Source: Paracraurococcus lichenis
GTDB lineage: Bacteria; Pseudomonadota; Alphaproteobacteria; Acetobacterales; Acetobacteraceae
Direction: 5' to 3'
Length of the DNA: 64,000 bases
Assembly (NCBI RefSeq): GCF_030657435.1
Contig: NZ_JAUTWS010000018.1
Location: forward strand, 1 to 64,000
A model generated the notes under the pieces. The model was given only the letters and a program-made list of their open reading frames with translations, was not told the DNA's origin and searched no databases. Positions 34,218-43,653 of the stretch are shown here, piece after piece (position 1 is the stretch's first letter; every line of letters begins with the position of its first letter). The position numbers and the translations under genes are program-made.

Positions 34218-35417
34218 ATGACCCGTCTCGACCGCTACATCTTCCGCCAGCTCGCCGTGGCCCTCCTCGCCGTGACCATCGGGCTCGCGGCCCTGGTCTG
34301 GCTGACGCAGTCGCTGCGCTTCATCGAGCTGGTCCTCGACCGTGGCCTCTCCTTCCTCGTCTTCATCGAGCTGACGGGCCTGCTGCTGCCGAGCTTCTTC
34401 GCCGTCATCCTGCCGATCACCACCTTCGTTGTTACTTTGTTTGTCTATGTCCGCCTCTCCTCGGACCGCGAGCTGGTGGTCATGCGCGCCGCCGGCCTCT
34501 CGCAATGGCGCCTCGCCCGCCCGGCCCTCGGCCTCGCCCTGGTCGCGGTCATGGCCTGCTACGGGCTGAACCTCTGGCTGGTGCCGGCCAGCCAGGCCGC
34601 CTTCCGGGCCTGGCAATTCGAGATCCGCAACCAGCTCGCCGCCATCCTGGTGCAGGAGGGCGTCTTCTCCTCCATTGGCGACGACCTGACGGTCTATGCC
34701 CGCTACCGCGACCGGGACGGCACGTTGCGCGGCATCCTGGTGCACGATGCGCGGGAGCGCGGCGCCCCCGTCACCATCCTGGCCGAGGCCGGCCGCATCA
34801 CCCCCGGCCCCAATGGCCCGCGCGTGACCCTGATGAACGGCGAGCGCCAGCAGATCGAGCGCGTGCCGCCGCCCGCCGGCGCGGCGCCCGGCACGCCGCC
34901 GACCACCCGGCTCAACGTCCTCTCCTTCTCCGAGAACAGCGTCGACCTCGCCCGCACCGGCCGCGGCAGCGGGGAGGGCGGGGAGCGCTACCGCAATGCC
35001 CAGGAACGCACGCTGGACGAGCTGCTGCACCCCGACCCCGCCGACCACGTGCCCGACCGCGACCTCCGCCGCTTTCGGGCGGAGGCGCATCAGCGCCTCG
35101 CCTCGCCGCTGAATGCCATCGGCTTCGGCCTGGTCGCGCTGGCGACGGCGCTGACCGGCCAGTTCCGCCGGCATGGCGGCGGCCTCCGGCTCTTCACCGG
35201 CATCGCCGTGGTGGTGGTGCTCCTCGCGCTCGGCCTGATGACCAACAACCTGGCGGCGCGGCAGAATGCCATGATCCCGCTGATCTGGCTGAACGCCCTG
35301 GCGCCGGGGCTGGTGGCGTGCTGGGTCCTCGCCGACATGCCCGGCCTGCCCTACGGCCTGTTCCGCCGGCGCGTGCGGCCGCCTGCCCAGCATGCCTCCG
35401 GGCCGGGGCCGGCATGA
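34218..35417 (+). CDS. lptF: LPS export ABC transporter permease LptF
   Basis: A 399-residue inner-membrane subunit that, with LptG and the LptB ATPase (not in the window), extracts lipopolysaccharide from the inner membrane. It opens MTRLDRYIFRQLAVALLAV, has six hydrophobic segments in two sets of three, the coupling-helix region SSDRELVVMRAAGLSQWRL near residue 80-98, and a periplasmic jellyroll in the middle. Its stop overlaps lptG (ATGA). Confidence 0.93.
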   Translation: MTRLDRYIFRQLAVALLAVTIGLAALVWLTQSLRFIELVLDRGLSFLVFIELTGLLLPSFFAVILPITTFVVTLFVYVRLSSDRELVVMRAAGLSQWRLARPALGLALVAVMACYGLNLWLVPASQAAFRAWQFEIRNQLAAILVQEGVFSSIGDDLTVYARYRDRDGTLRGILVHDARERGAPVTILAEAGRITPGPNGPRVTLMNGERQQIERVPPPAGAAPGTPPTTRLNVLSFSENSVDLARTGRGSGEGGERYRNAQERTLDELLHPDPADHVPDRDLRRFRAEAHQRLASPLNAIGFGLVALATALTGQFRRHGGGLRLFTGIAVVVVLLALGLMTNNLAARQNAMIPLIWLNALAPGLVACWVLADMPGLPYGLFRRRVRPPAQHASGPGPA

Positions 35418-36538
35418 CCCTCGCCACCACGCTCACCCTCTATGTCGCGCGCCGCTTCCTCGGCGCGACCTTCGCCATGCTGGCCGGCCTGACCCTGCTG
35501 GTCGCGCTCTTCGACTTCATCGAGCTGCTGCGCCGCGCCGCGACAAGGCCGGATGCCGGCTTCGCGCTCGTCGCCAGCATCGCCGCGCTGCGCCTGCCCT
35601 TCGTCGCCCTGCAGATCCTGCCCTTCGCCATCCTGCTCGGCGGCATCCTGGCCTTCTGGCGCCTCACCCGCTCCTCGGAACTGGTGGTGGCACGGGCCGC
35701 CGGCATCTCCGCCTGGGGCTTCCTCTCGGGGCCGGTCCTCGTCGCGCTGCTCTTCGGCGTGATCGGCACCGCCGCCGTCTCGCCGCTCTCCTCGGCCATG
35801 CTCGCCCGGGCCGAGCGGATGGACTATGCCTATCTCCGCAACAGCGCCGGCCTGACCGCCATCGCCGGCGGCAGGCTCTGGCTGCGTCAGGCCGACCGGG
35901 GACTCGACCCGCAGGGGGTGGCCATCCTCTCGGGCCGGCCGGTCGCGGCGCGCCCCGGGGACCGGCCGGCCGGCTTCGAGATGACCGATGTCAGCCTCTG
36001 GCGACTCGCCTCGTCCGACCGGCCGCTGGCGCGGATCGAGGCGCCGCGCGCCCGGCTGCAGCCCGGCCGCTGGATGCTGGAGGACAGCATCACCTTCCTC
36101 ACGGGACGCGCGGCCGGCCGGCCCGAGACCCTGTTCTTCCCGACCGACCTGACCCCGGACCGGATCGAGAACAGCTTCGCCTCGCCCGACACGCTCTCCT
36201 TCTGGGCGCTGCCCGGCTTCATCGCGGTGCTGGAGGCGGCCGGCTTCTCCGCCGTGCGGCACCAGCTGCATTTCCAGAGCCTGCTGGCCCTGCCGGTGCT
36301 GGCGGTCGCCATGGCGCTGCTCGCCGCCGGCTTCTCCATGCGGCCCTCGCGCCGCGGCGGCGTCGCGCAGATGATCGGCGCCGGCGTCTCGGCCGGCTTC
36401 GCGCTCTTCGTGCTCGACAAGATCACCAGCGAGTTCGGCGAGGCCGGCACGCTGCCGGTGGAACTCGCGGCCTGGGCGCCCACCGTCGCCGGCCTGCTGC
36501 TCGCCCTCGCCCTGCTGCTGCACCTGGAGGATGGATGA
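35414..36538 (+). CDS. lptG: LPS export ABC transporter permease LptG
   Basis: Partner permease of 374 residues with the same layout as LptF: TLTLYVARRFLGATFAML, coupling segment RSSELVVARAAGISAWGF, periplasmic domain about residues 130-270, then three C-terminal hydrophobic segments. ATGA overlap on both sides (lptF upstream, lptD downstream) gives a tightly coupled lptF-lptG-lptD operon. Confidence 0.93.
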   Translation: MTLATTLTLYVARRFLGATFAMLAGLTLLVALFDFIELLRRAATRPDAGFALVASIAALRLPFVALQILPFAILLGGILAFWRLTRSSELVVARAAGISAWGFLSGPVLVALLFGVIGTAAVSPLSSAMLARAERMDYAYLRNSAGLTAIAGGRLWLRQADRGLDPQGVAILSGRPVAARPGDRPAGFEMTDVSLWRLASSDRPLARIEAPRARLQPGRWMLEDSITFLTGRAAGRPETLFFPTDLTPDRIENSFASPDTLSFWALPGFIAVLEAAGFSAVRHQLHFQSLLALPVLAVAMALLAAGFSMRPSRRGGVAQMIGAGVSAGFALFVLDKITSEFGEAGTLPVELAAWAPTVAGLLLALALLLHLEDG

Positions 36539-38871
36539 GCCCCGTGCCGGACCGGATGCGCCACCTCCGCCTGCCTGCGCTGCTGCTCCTGCTGGCCGGG
36601 CTGCCCGGCGCCGCCCTCGCGCAATACGACCAGCCGACCGTCACGCCGCGCGACCCGACGCCGCTGCCCGGCGCGACGGGCAGCCGGCCGCAGCGCATCG
36701 AGCCCTTCGCCGGCCTCGGCGGCAGCGGCCCGCGGCAGGACCCGAACGCGCCCGTCACCTTCACCGCCGACGAGGTGGAATACGACCGGGAGACCGGCGT
36801 GGTCACCGCCCGCGGCAAGGTGGAGGCCTGGCAGGGCGAGCGGCTGCTGCGCGCCGATGTCTTCACCTACAACCGCAACACCGGGGTCGCGACCGCCAAG
36901 GGCAATGTCCAGCTCCTCGAGCCGGACGGCACCGTGCTCTTCGCCGAGGAAGCCGAGCTGAAGGACCGCTTCCGCGACGGCGTGCTGGAAGGCGTGCGCG
37001 CCCTGCTGGCCGCCAACGGCAAGATGGCGGCGAACGGCGCCCGCCGCACCGGCGGCACGATCAACGAGCTGGCGCGGGTGGTCTATTCCTCCTGCGACCT
37101 CTGCAAGGACGACCCGACCGCGCCGCCGCTCTGGCAGGTGCAGGCGCGCCGCGCGACGCAGGACAAGGAGGCGCTGCGGATCTCCTACCGCGACGCCACC
37201 GTGCGCATGTTCGGCGTGCCGGTGCTCTACACGCCCTATCTCTCGCACCCCGACCCGTCGACGCCGCGCGCCTCGGGCTTCCTCTTCCCGACGGTCGGCT
37301 ATACCCGCTTCCTCGGCCTGTTCGGCGAGACGCCCTATTTCTGGGCGATCGACCAGACCTCGGACCTGACGATCACGCCGATCTTCTCCGACCGGCAATA
37401 TCCGAATCTCGGCCTCGAATACCGCAAGCTCTTCAATTTCGGCGAGATCCAGGGCAGCGCCTCGGTCGGCGGCTTCAACGGCAACGACACCTCCGGCAAG
37501 GCGGCGGGCGGCCGGGAGGACCTGGCCGGCCATATCTTCCTCAAGGGCCGCTTCACGGTCGACGAGAACTGGCGCGCCGGCTTCGACCTGAACCGCGCGA
37601 GTTCCGAGCTCTACCTCCGGACCTTCCGCTACGAATACCGCCGGGTGCTGACCAGCCAGGTCTATACCGAGGGCTTCTGGGGCACCGAGGGCTATGCCCG
37701 CTTCGACGCCCGCGCCTATCAGGGCCTGCGGAGCGTCGACGACACGCGGCAGGTGCCCTATGTCCTGCCGAACATCTATGTCGAGCGGGCGCCGCGCGAG
37801 AAGATCCTGGGCGGCAACCTGACGCTGGATGCCGGCATCCTCGGCATCTACCGCGACATCGGCAGCCAGACCCAGCGCATCGCCACCCGCGCCCGCTGGG
37901 AGCGGCCGGAGGTCGATCCCTTCGGCAGCCTCTGGACCTTCCGGCTGCAAGGCGACGCCATCGGCTACCGCGCCCAGGGCCAGCAGGAGCCGCCGACCAA
38001 CCTGCCGGACGCCAATGGCACGCGCGGCGTCGGCAATCTCCGCGCCGCGGTGGACTGGCGCATGCCCTTCGTCCGCAGCGCCGGCGAGTACGGCACCCAG
38101 ACCATCGAGCCGCATGTGCAGTTCGTGACGGGTCCCCGCCAGGGCCCGCAGCGCAGCGTGCCGAACGAGGACAGCGTCGATTTCGAGTTCACCGACGCCA
38201 ATCTCTTCGCCCTGAACCGCTTCACCGGCCGCGACCGGCAGGAGGGCGGCACCCGCATCGACACCGCGCTGCGCGGCGCCTGGGACTTCCCGAATGGCGG
38301 CCAGGTCGAAGGGCTGGTCGGCCGCTCCTACCGCATGGACGACGACTTCCGGCAGGAGAACCCCTATCCCGGATCGGGCCTCGACAAGCGCGCCTCCGCC
38401 TGGGTGGCGCGGCTGCGCGTGGCGCCGACACCCTGGCTCGAGACGATCGGCCGCGTGCGGACGGACCCCGACCAGCCCTTCGTGACGCAGTTGACGGATA
38501 CGGTGGCGAACCTGACGGTCGGGCCGGCCACCTTCTCCGCGGGCTACCTGCATTCCGTGCCGCTGCCCTACCTGATCCCGGAAGTCGGCGGGACCATCCG
38601 CACGCGCGACGAGATCAGCCTCGGCGTCAGCGGCCGCATCGGGCAGTACTGGCGTGCCGGCGTCTCCGGCAAGTACGACCTCAAGATCGACCGGCCGGTG
38701 CTGGCCCAGGGCTTCGTCGGCTACGAGGACGAGTGCTTCATCCTCGAGGGCCGCTTCATCAAGCGCTTCGCCCAGGACCCGACGACGCAGACGCTCTATC
38801 CCGCGAACACGATCGTGCTGTTCCGCCTCGGCTTCAAGACGCTGGGCGAGTACTTCTTCCGCGCGATCTGA
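36535..38871 (+). CDS. lptD: LPS-assembly outer-membrane protein LptD
   Basis: A 778-residue outer-membrane protein that inserts lipopolysaccharide into the outer leaflet with LptE. Signal peptide (LPALLLLLAGLPGAALAQ); N-terminal OstA beta-jellyroll (VTFTADEVEYDRETGVVTARG, residues ~78-98); large C-terminal barrel beginning near YTPYLSHPDPSTPRASGFLFPT. Cysteines at YSSCDLCKD and near the C-terminus (DECFILEG) fit the essential disulfides. The ATG overlaps the lptG stop. The surA gene often following lptD is absent; a hairpin comes next. Confidence 0.93.
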   Translation: MSPVPDRMRHLRLPALLLLLAGLPGAALAQYDQPTVTPRDPTPLPGATGSRPQRIEPFAGLGGSGPRQDPNAPVTFTADEVEYDRETGVVTARGKVEAWQGERLLRADVFTYNRNTGVATAKGNVQLLEPDGTVLFAEEAELKDRFRDGVLEGVRALLAANGKMAANGARRTGGTINELARVVYSSCDLCKDDPTAPPLWQVQARRATQDKEALRISYRDATVRMFGVPVLYTPYLSHPDPSTPRASGFLFPTVGYTRFLGLFGETPYFWAIDQTSDLTITPIFSDRQYPNLGLEYRKLFNFGEIQGSASVGGFNGNDTSGKAAGGREDLAGHIFLKGRFTVDENWRAGFDLNRASSELYLRTFRYEYRRVLTSQVYTEGFWGTEGYARFDARAYQGLRSVDDTRQVPYVLPNIYVERAPREKILGGNLTLDAGILGIYRDIGSQTQRIATRARWERPEVDPFGSLWTFRLQGDAIGYRAQGQQEPPTNLPDANGTRGVGNLRAAVDWRMPFVRSAGEYGTQTIEPHVQFVTGPRQGPQRSVPNEDSVDFEFTDANLFALNRFTGRDRQEGGTRIDTALRGAWDFPNGGQVEGLVGRSYRMDDDFRQENPYPGSGLDKRASAWVARLRVAPTPWLETIGRVRTDPDQPFVTQLTDTVANLTVGPATFSAGYLHSVPLPYLIPEVGGTIRTRDEISLGVSGRIGQYWRAGVSGKYDLKIDRPVLAQGFVGYEDECFILEGRFIKRFAQDPTTQTLYPANTIVLFRLGFKTLGEYFFRAI

Positions 38872-38879
38872 TACCGACG

Positions 38880-38905
38880 CCCCTGAACCTTGGCACGTTC
38901 AGGGG
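38880..38905 (+). terminator. Hairpin after lptD
   Basis: Perfect 9-bp inverted repeat CCCCTGAAC/GTTCAGGGG with an 8-nt loop, starting nine bases after the stop. It is the first of several hairpins up to 39003; the last one, CGGCCCGGTC (38980-38989) with GACCGGGCCG (38994-39003), is a perfect 10-bp stem. Confidence 0.55.
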
Positions 38906-39105
38906 CCCCTCAGACGCCGGGCGCGAACCTCCGGTTCGCTTGGCTTCGCGCCATCCGGCGCGGCGCCCGTTCGGGCGCTCGGCCCGGTCGGCAGACCGGG
39001 CCGTTGTCATGGCGCGGCACCCGGCGCCGCTTGCCGGCGGCGCCGGATGGGTGCATCCGACCGCCGCCGCGCCGCGACGCCGGCGCATCCGGGAGCAGAA
39101 CCGCC

Positions 39106-40074
39106 ATGACCCTTCGCCTCCGCCGCCGCGCGACGCTCGCGCTCGGCGCCGCCGCGCTCGCCAGGCCTGCCATAGCCCAGGCGCCCTATCCCGCGCGGCC
39201 CATCCGCATGTACGTCCCCTGGGCTCCGGGCGGCACCACGGATGTGCAGATGCGCGCGCTGTGCGACGCGGCCTCCCGCCGCGCCGGGCAGCCTGTCGTG
39301 GTGGAGAACAAGTCGGGTGCCGGCGGCATCCTCGGCGCCCAGGCGATGCTGAACGACAAGCCGGACGGCTACTCGCTGGGGCAGATGCCCGTCTCGGTCT
39401 TCCGCACGCCACTGATGTCCAGCCGGCCGATGTACGACCCGGTGAACGACTTCACCTACATCGTGCATCTCTGCGGCTATCTCTTCGGTGTCGTGGTGCG
39501 CGCCGATGCGCCCTGGAAGACCTTCCCGGAGTTCCTGGACTACGCCAAGGCCAATCCGGGCAAGGTGAATTACGGCACGCCGGGCATCGGCACCTCGCTG
39601 CACCTGACGATGGAGCGCATCGCCTCCGACCGCGAGATCGACTGGACCCATGTCCCCTTCCGCGGCTTCGCCGAGAACATGAACGCGCTGCTCGGCGGCC
39701 AGATCGACGCGCTGGCCGACAGCAGCGGCTGGGCGCAACTGGTCGAGGATGGCCGCGCCCGGCTGCTGGTCACCTGGGGCGAGGCGCGCGCGAAGCGCTT
39801 CCCCGATGCGCCGACGCTGCGCGAGGTCGGGATCGACATCGTCAGCGCCTCTCCCTACGGCATCGGCGGCCCGAAGGGCATGGATCCCGGCCTGGTGCGC
39901 GCCATCCACGACATCTTCCGCGACGCGCTGCAGGACCCCGCGCATCTCGCGATCCTGGAGCGCTTCGACATGCCGGTGATGCTGAAGGGACCGGAGGAAT
40001 ACCAGGCCTTCGTCCGCCGGCAGGTGGAGGAGGATAGGGCGATGATCCGCAAGCTCGGGCTGAAGCTGAACTGA
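39106..40074 (+). CDS. Bug/TctC-family solute-binding protein (tandem copy 1)
   Basis: Periplasmic binding protein of 322 residues with signal peptide (ATLALGAAALARPAIAQ) and family segments YPARPIRMYVPWAPGGTTD, VVVENKSGAGGILGA, YGTPGIGTSLHL and PYGIGGPKGMDPGLVRAIHD. The next gene encodes a close paralogue in the same orientation. No TctA/TctB transporter is nearby, as is common for this expanded family. Ligand unknown. Confidence 0.9.
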   Translation: MTLRLRRRATLALGAAALARPAIAQAPYPARPIRMYVPWAPGGTTDVQMRALCDAASRRAGQPVVVENKSGAGGILGAQAMLNDKPDGYSLGQMPVSVFRTPLMSSRPMYDPVNDFTYIVHLCGYLFGVVVRADAPWKTFPEFLDYAKANPGKVNYGTPGIGTSLHLTMERIASDREIDWTHVPFRGFAENMNALLGGQIDALADSSGWAQLVEDGRARLLVTWGEARAKRFPDAPTLREVGIDIVSASPYGIGGPKGMDPGLVRAIHDIFRDALQDPAHLAILERFDMPVMLKGPEEYQAFVRRQVEEDRAMIRKLGLKLN

Positions 40075-40187
40075 TTGCGGGGCCCACGCTCCGGCGCCCG
40101 CGCGATGGGGGTGGCGCGGGGCGGCGGGCGTGGCGCATGCTCCCCGGCAGACCGGCGCCAAGCCGGCTGCCGCAAGGGAGAACGCCG

Positions 40188-41144
40188 ATGCCCCTGCCCA
40201 TCGCCCGCCGCGCCCTGCTCCTGGCCGGCCTCGCCGCGCCCGCCCTGGCGCAGAGCCGCTACCCCGACCGGCCGGTGCGCGTCTTCGTGCCCTGGACGCC
40301 GGGCGGCGCCACCGACATCCAGATGCGCTCGGTCTGCGACATCGCGCAGCGGCATCTCGGCCAGCCCATCGTGGTGGAGAACCGCCCGGGCGCGAGCGGC
40401 ACGCTGGGCGCGGTCGCGCTGAAGGACGCCAGGCCGGACGGCTACACGTTGTCGCAGATGCCGAACGGCGTCTTCCGCATGCCGGCCATGCAGGCGAAGC
40501 CGCAATGGGACCCGGTGCGGGACTTCACCTGGATCCTCCGGCTGGTCGGCTACATGGGCGGCGTGGTGGTGCGGCCGGACGCGCCCTGGCGCGGCCTGCC
40601 CGACCTCGTCGACCATGCGCGCGCGCATCCGGGCCGGGTGAACTACGGCACGCCCGGGGCCAATACGACCGAAGTGCAGATGCAGACGCTGGCGAAGCTG
40701 GCGGGGATCGAATGGGTGCCGGTGCCCTTCCGCGGCGCCGCGCCGAACCTGCAGGCGCTGCTGGCCGGCGACATCCATGTCTCCGCCGAGACCAGCGCCT
40801 GGGCGGACATGGCGCTGGAGGGAAGGCTGCGGCCGCTGGCCGTCTGGACGGGCGAGCGGGCGAAGCGCTTCCCCGAGGTGCCGACCTTCCGCGAACTGGG
40901 CTGGGACGTGCTGGGCGAGAGCAGCTACGGCATCGCCGGCCCGCGCGGCATGGATCCCGAGGTGGTGCGCGCCATCCACGACGCCTTCCGGGCGGCGGTG
41001 CACGACCCGCAGCACCTGGCGGTGCTGGCGCGCTTCGACATGCCGGTGCGCTACCTCGGCACCGAGGATTTCGCCAACGAGGCGGTGCTGCTGATGGAGG
41101 AGGCGAGGCGGATCGTGCGCGAGCTTGGGCTGAAGCAGGTGTGA
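40188..41144 (+). CDS. Bug/TctC-family solute-binding protein (tandem copy 2)
   Basis: A 318-residue paralogue of the preceding protein; both share PWxPGGxTDxQMR, IVVENRPGASG, NYGTPG, VPFRG and the end ELGLK. Signal peptide RALLLAGLAAPALAQ. The ATG at 40188 has AGGGAG eight bases upstream. The stop overlaps the following DUF1835 gene (GTGA). Confidence 0.9.
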   Translation: MPLPIARRALLLAGLAAPALAQSRYPDRPVRVFVPWTPGGATDIQMRSVCDIAQRHLGQPIVVENRPGASGTLGAVALKDARPDGYTLSQMPNGVFRMPAMQAKPQWDPVRDFTWILRLVGYMGGVVVRPDAPWRGLPDLVDHARAHPGRVNYGTPGANTTEVQMQTLAKLAGIEWVPVPFRGAAPNLQALLAGDIHVSAETSAWADMALEGRLRPLAVWTGERAKRFPEVPTFRELGWDVLGESSYGIAGPRGMDPEVVRAIHDAFRAAVHDPQHLAVLARFDMPVRYLGTEDFANEAVLLMEEARRIVRELGLKQV

Positions 41145-42055
41145 GCACCCTGCATCTCCGCTGCGGCGACGACCTGCGGGAGGTCCTGCCGCGCGCCGGC
41201 CTCGCCGGCGACTACCTCTGCTTCTCCGATCCGGTCTGCGTCGGGCCGGCGGAGGATCATGGCGACCTGCTCGCCTGGCTCGGCATGCGGGCACGCTATG
41301 TCGCGCTGCATGCGGGGCAGGATGCCGGGCAGGTGCGGCTGCGGCTCGGCCGCGAATACGCCGCGCTGAACGGGCTGCAGCGCTACGACGCCGTGCATCT
41401 CTGGTTCGAGCACGACCTCTGGGACCAGGCGGCGCTGATCCGCATCCTCTCGCTCGTCGCGGAGAAGCGGCAGTTGCGCGGCAGGCTGTGGCTGATGCCG
41501 GCGGACGGGGTGCGGACCTTCCCCGAGATGCCGGAGGCGGAGCTCGCCGCGCTGCGGCCGGCGCCGCTGACCGACCTGCAGATCGAGCAGGCGGCGGAGG
41601 CCTGGGATGCCTTCGCGGCGCCCGATCCGCGGGCGCTGGAGGCGCTGTCCCGCCGCGCGCTGGCGCTGCCCTTCCTGGCCGCGGCGATGCGGCGGCACCT
41701 GCGCGACCTGCCCTGGACGAGCGACGGCCTGGGCGAGACGGAGCGCATGGTGCTGCGGGCGGTGGCGGAGGGTGCGGCGACCGAGGGCCAGGTGCATGCG
41801 GCGCTGCGCGGGGCGGATGCCGTCTTCCACGTGACGGACCTGATCACGCGGGAGGTGATCGGGCGCCTGCGCATCGGCCCGAAGCGGCCGCTGCTGGCGA
41901 AGGATCCGCTGCGCCTCTCGCCGCAGGGCGAGGCGCTGCTGGCCGGCGCGGCACGGCACCGCCCACCGCCGCGGGCGCATGCGGGCATCGCGGTCCTGCC
42001 GGATCCTCCCTGGCTCTGGGATCCCGCAGCCGAGGGAGTAGTAAAGGGCGATTAG
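41141..42055 (+). CDS. DUF1835-domain protein
   Basis: A 304-residue cytoplasmic protein of the DUF1835 family: it opens TLHLRCGDDLREVLPRAGLAGDYLCFSDPVCVGP, with AVHLWFEHDLWDQAALIRIL and a C-terminal helical winged region (SDGLGETERMVLRAVAEGAAT). Start is GTG overlapping the stop of the Bug gene. Function unknown; the link to the binding protein may be only positional. Confidence 0.8.
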   Translation: MSTLHLRCGDDLREVLPRAGLAGDYLCFSDPVCVGPAEDHGDLLAWLGMRARYVALHAGQDAGQVRLRLGREYAALNGLQRYDAVHLWFEHDLWDQAALIRILSLVAEKRQLRGRLWLMPADGVRTFPEMPEAELAALRPAPLTDLQIEQAAEAWDAFAAPDPRALEALSRRALALPFLAAAMRRHLRDLPWTSDGLGETERMVLRAVAEGAATEGQVHAALRGADAVFHVTDLITREVIGRLRIGPKRPLLAKDPLRLSPQGEALLAGAARHRPPPRAHAGIAVLPDPPWLWDPAAEGVVKGD

Positions 42056-42092
42056 CGCGAAGGGGCGGGGCCAGGCCCCGCCCCGCCGTGGC

Positions 42093-42428
42093 TCAGCTGC
42101 CGGACTGCGAGGAATGCACCCTCGCCAGGCCGGTCGGCGCCGGCGCCGCGTTGCGGTAGGTCACGTGGCGGCTGTTCGCGTCGCCCGTGATCTCGGCGAC
42201 GAGGCCGCTGGAGGCCTGTGCCTGCGGCGTGCTGCCATAGGCGATGGTGCGGTTGTCCGCCTCGCCGGTGATGCGGGCAAAGCCGCCGCCGACGACGTTC
42301 GCGGGCGGCGCGTCATAGACAACCTCGGCATCCGGGCCGCCGCCGACCAGACGCGGGCCGCCCTGCGCGAAGGCGATGCCGGTCAGGCCGAGTGCCAGCG
42401 TGGAAGCCAGGAGCATGGTGCGAAGCAT
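42093..42428 (-). CDS. Small exported glycine-rich repeat protein, paralogue A
   Basis: A 111-residue protein with signal peptide (LLASTLALGLTGIAFAQ) and a mature part of ~90 residues built from short units: RLVGGGPDAEVVYDAPPAN, VVGGGFARITGEADNRTIAYG, LVAEITGDANSRHVTY. The regular V-G-G-G and N-R-x-I-x-Y spacing suggests stacked beta turns. It is clearly related to the next minus-strand gene. No family name known to me. Between them lie about 210 bases without a gene. Confidence 0.7.
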   Translation of the reverse strand: MLRTMLLASTLALGLTGIAFAQGGPRLVGGGPDAEVVYDAPPANVVGGGFARITGEADNRTIAYGSTPQAQASSGLVAEITGDANSRHVTYRNAAPAPTGLARVHSSQSGS

Positions 42429-42639
42429 GGTGAATGTCCTTCAAGTCGGTGGACGACGTCGCGTCGTCCTCTTGCACCGGAAGATGGGCTATCGCGGTGC
42501 GAAATCCCAATGCAGGTAGTGAATGCCTATGATTTGCGCCTTGGATGGCAGTTTCTGGTGCAGCGACGCCTGCCTCACGGTGGCGTGAAGTAAGGTTCGC
42601 CCGCCGGCGCCGATGTCGTGGCCGCCGGCGGGCCTGCCG
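42429..42639. other. Intergenic region between the two paralogues
   Basis: About 210 bases upstream of paralogue A, with a less GC-rich part around 42490-42560. This probably holds the promoter for paralogue A and the 3' end of paralogue B. No hairpin stands out. Confidence 0.35.
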
Positions 42640-42954
42640 TCACCGGCCCTGCGAGCGGGTCAGGCTCTGCGCCAGGACCACCGAGCCTTCAGCGGTGCCG
42701 GTGACGAAGCGCCGGTCCTCGCCGCCGCCGACGATGAACACGTCGCGGCCGGGCCGGGCCTGCACCGCCTCGGCGGTGATGCTGCGGTTCTCGCCGCCGC
42801 CGCTGATCTGCGCCCGCGCGCCGCCGACGACGTTCTGCGAAGGCGCGGTGTAGATCACGGCGCTGTCCTCGCCGCCGCCGACGAGCTGCGGGGCGGCCTG
42901 CGCGGCGCCGGCGGCGAGCGTGATGACGGAGGCGAGGGCGAGGTTGCGGATCAT
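42640..42954 (-). CDS. Small exported glycine-rich repeat protein, paralogue B
   Basis: A 104-residue protein with signal peptide (LALASVITLAAGAAQA) and units QLVGGGEDSAVIYTAPSQN, VVGGARAQISGGGENRSIT and VFIVGGGEDRRFVTGTAEG. Matches paralogue A in order and spacing. The ATG at 42954 has AAGGAG eight bases upstream. Role unknown; likely periplasmic or secreted. Confidence 0.7.
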   Translation of the reverse strand: MIRNLALASVITLAAGAAQAAPQLVGGGEDSAVIYTAPSQNVVGGARAQISGGGENRSITAEAVQARPGRDVFIVGGGEDRRFVTGTAEGSVVLAQSLTRSQGR

Positions 42955-43173
42955 GGCGGGTCTCCTTCGGTTCGTTGCTGGACGGCGTTTTGCGCCATCC
43001 GGTGACCCGAAGGATGCGCGCCGGCGCACAGCCTGCCCAATGCCGTGTCCGGATGCAGCCGATTTGCCCGGCGCATGATGCGGGCCGGCGCGCCGCGGCA
43101 TGCCGGCGCAACCGGCGGATGGCGGCACGGCCGCGAGGCGGCCAGCCTGCCCGCATCAGCCGAGGAGCCTGCC

Positions 43174-43647
43174 ATGCCGCATTTCCGCTGCCTCCCCATC
43201 CCGTCCGGGACCGCCGCGCGCTGGCGCGCCACGGGCCATGACGACCGCGGCGGCGCGCTGCACCGGCGCGTGGTGGACGGGCCGGGCTTTCCCTGCCGGC
43301 ACTGCCTGCAACTCGGCGAGCCCGGCGAGGCCATGCTGCTCGGCAGCTACGACCTGCCGCATCCGCAGGGCGTCTATTGGACCCCGAGCCCGATCTTCCT
43401 GCACGCCCGCGACTGCGCCCGCTTCGCGGCGGTGGACGAGATCGCGCCCATCGTGCTGGCGAACGGGATGGTGTCGGTCCGCAGCTACGATGCGGCGGAG
43501 CTGTGCCTCTACGACCTCGGCGCGGTCAGCGAGGGCCGGGAGGTGGCGCCGGTCCTCGAACGCGCGCTCGCCGATCCGCGCACGCGCTTCGTCAACATCC
43601 ACACCGCGCGGCCGGGCTGCCTGCTGACGGCGGTGGAGCGGCTTTAG
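43174..43647 (+). CDS. DUF1203-domain protein
   Basis: A 157-residue protein of the DUF1203 family: FRCLPIPSG near the N-terminus, PCRHCLQLGEPGEAMLLGSYDLP with a C-x-x-C pair, YWTPSPIFLHARDC and the C-terminal FVNIHTARPGC. The paired cysteines might bind metal. Cytoplasmic; function unknown. The ATG follows GAGGAG. Confidence 0.85.
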   Translation: MPHFRCLPIPSGTAARWRATGHDDRGGALHRRVVDGPGFPCRHCLQLGEPGEAMLLGSYDLPHPQGVYWTPSPIFLHARDCARFAAVDEIAPIVLANGMVSVRSYDAAELCLYDLGAVSEGREVAPVLERALADPRTRFVNIHTARPGCLLTAVERL

Positions 43648-43653
43648 CCGGAA

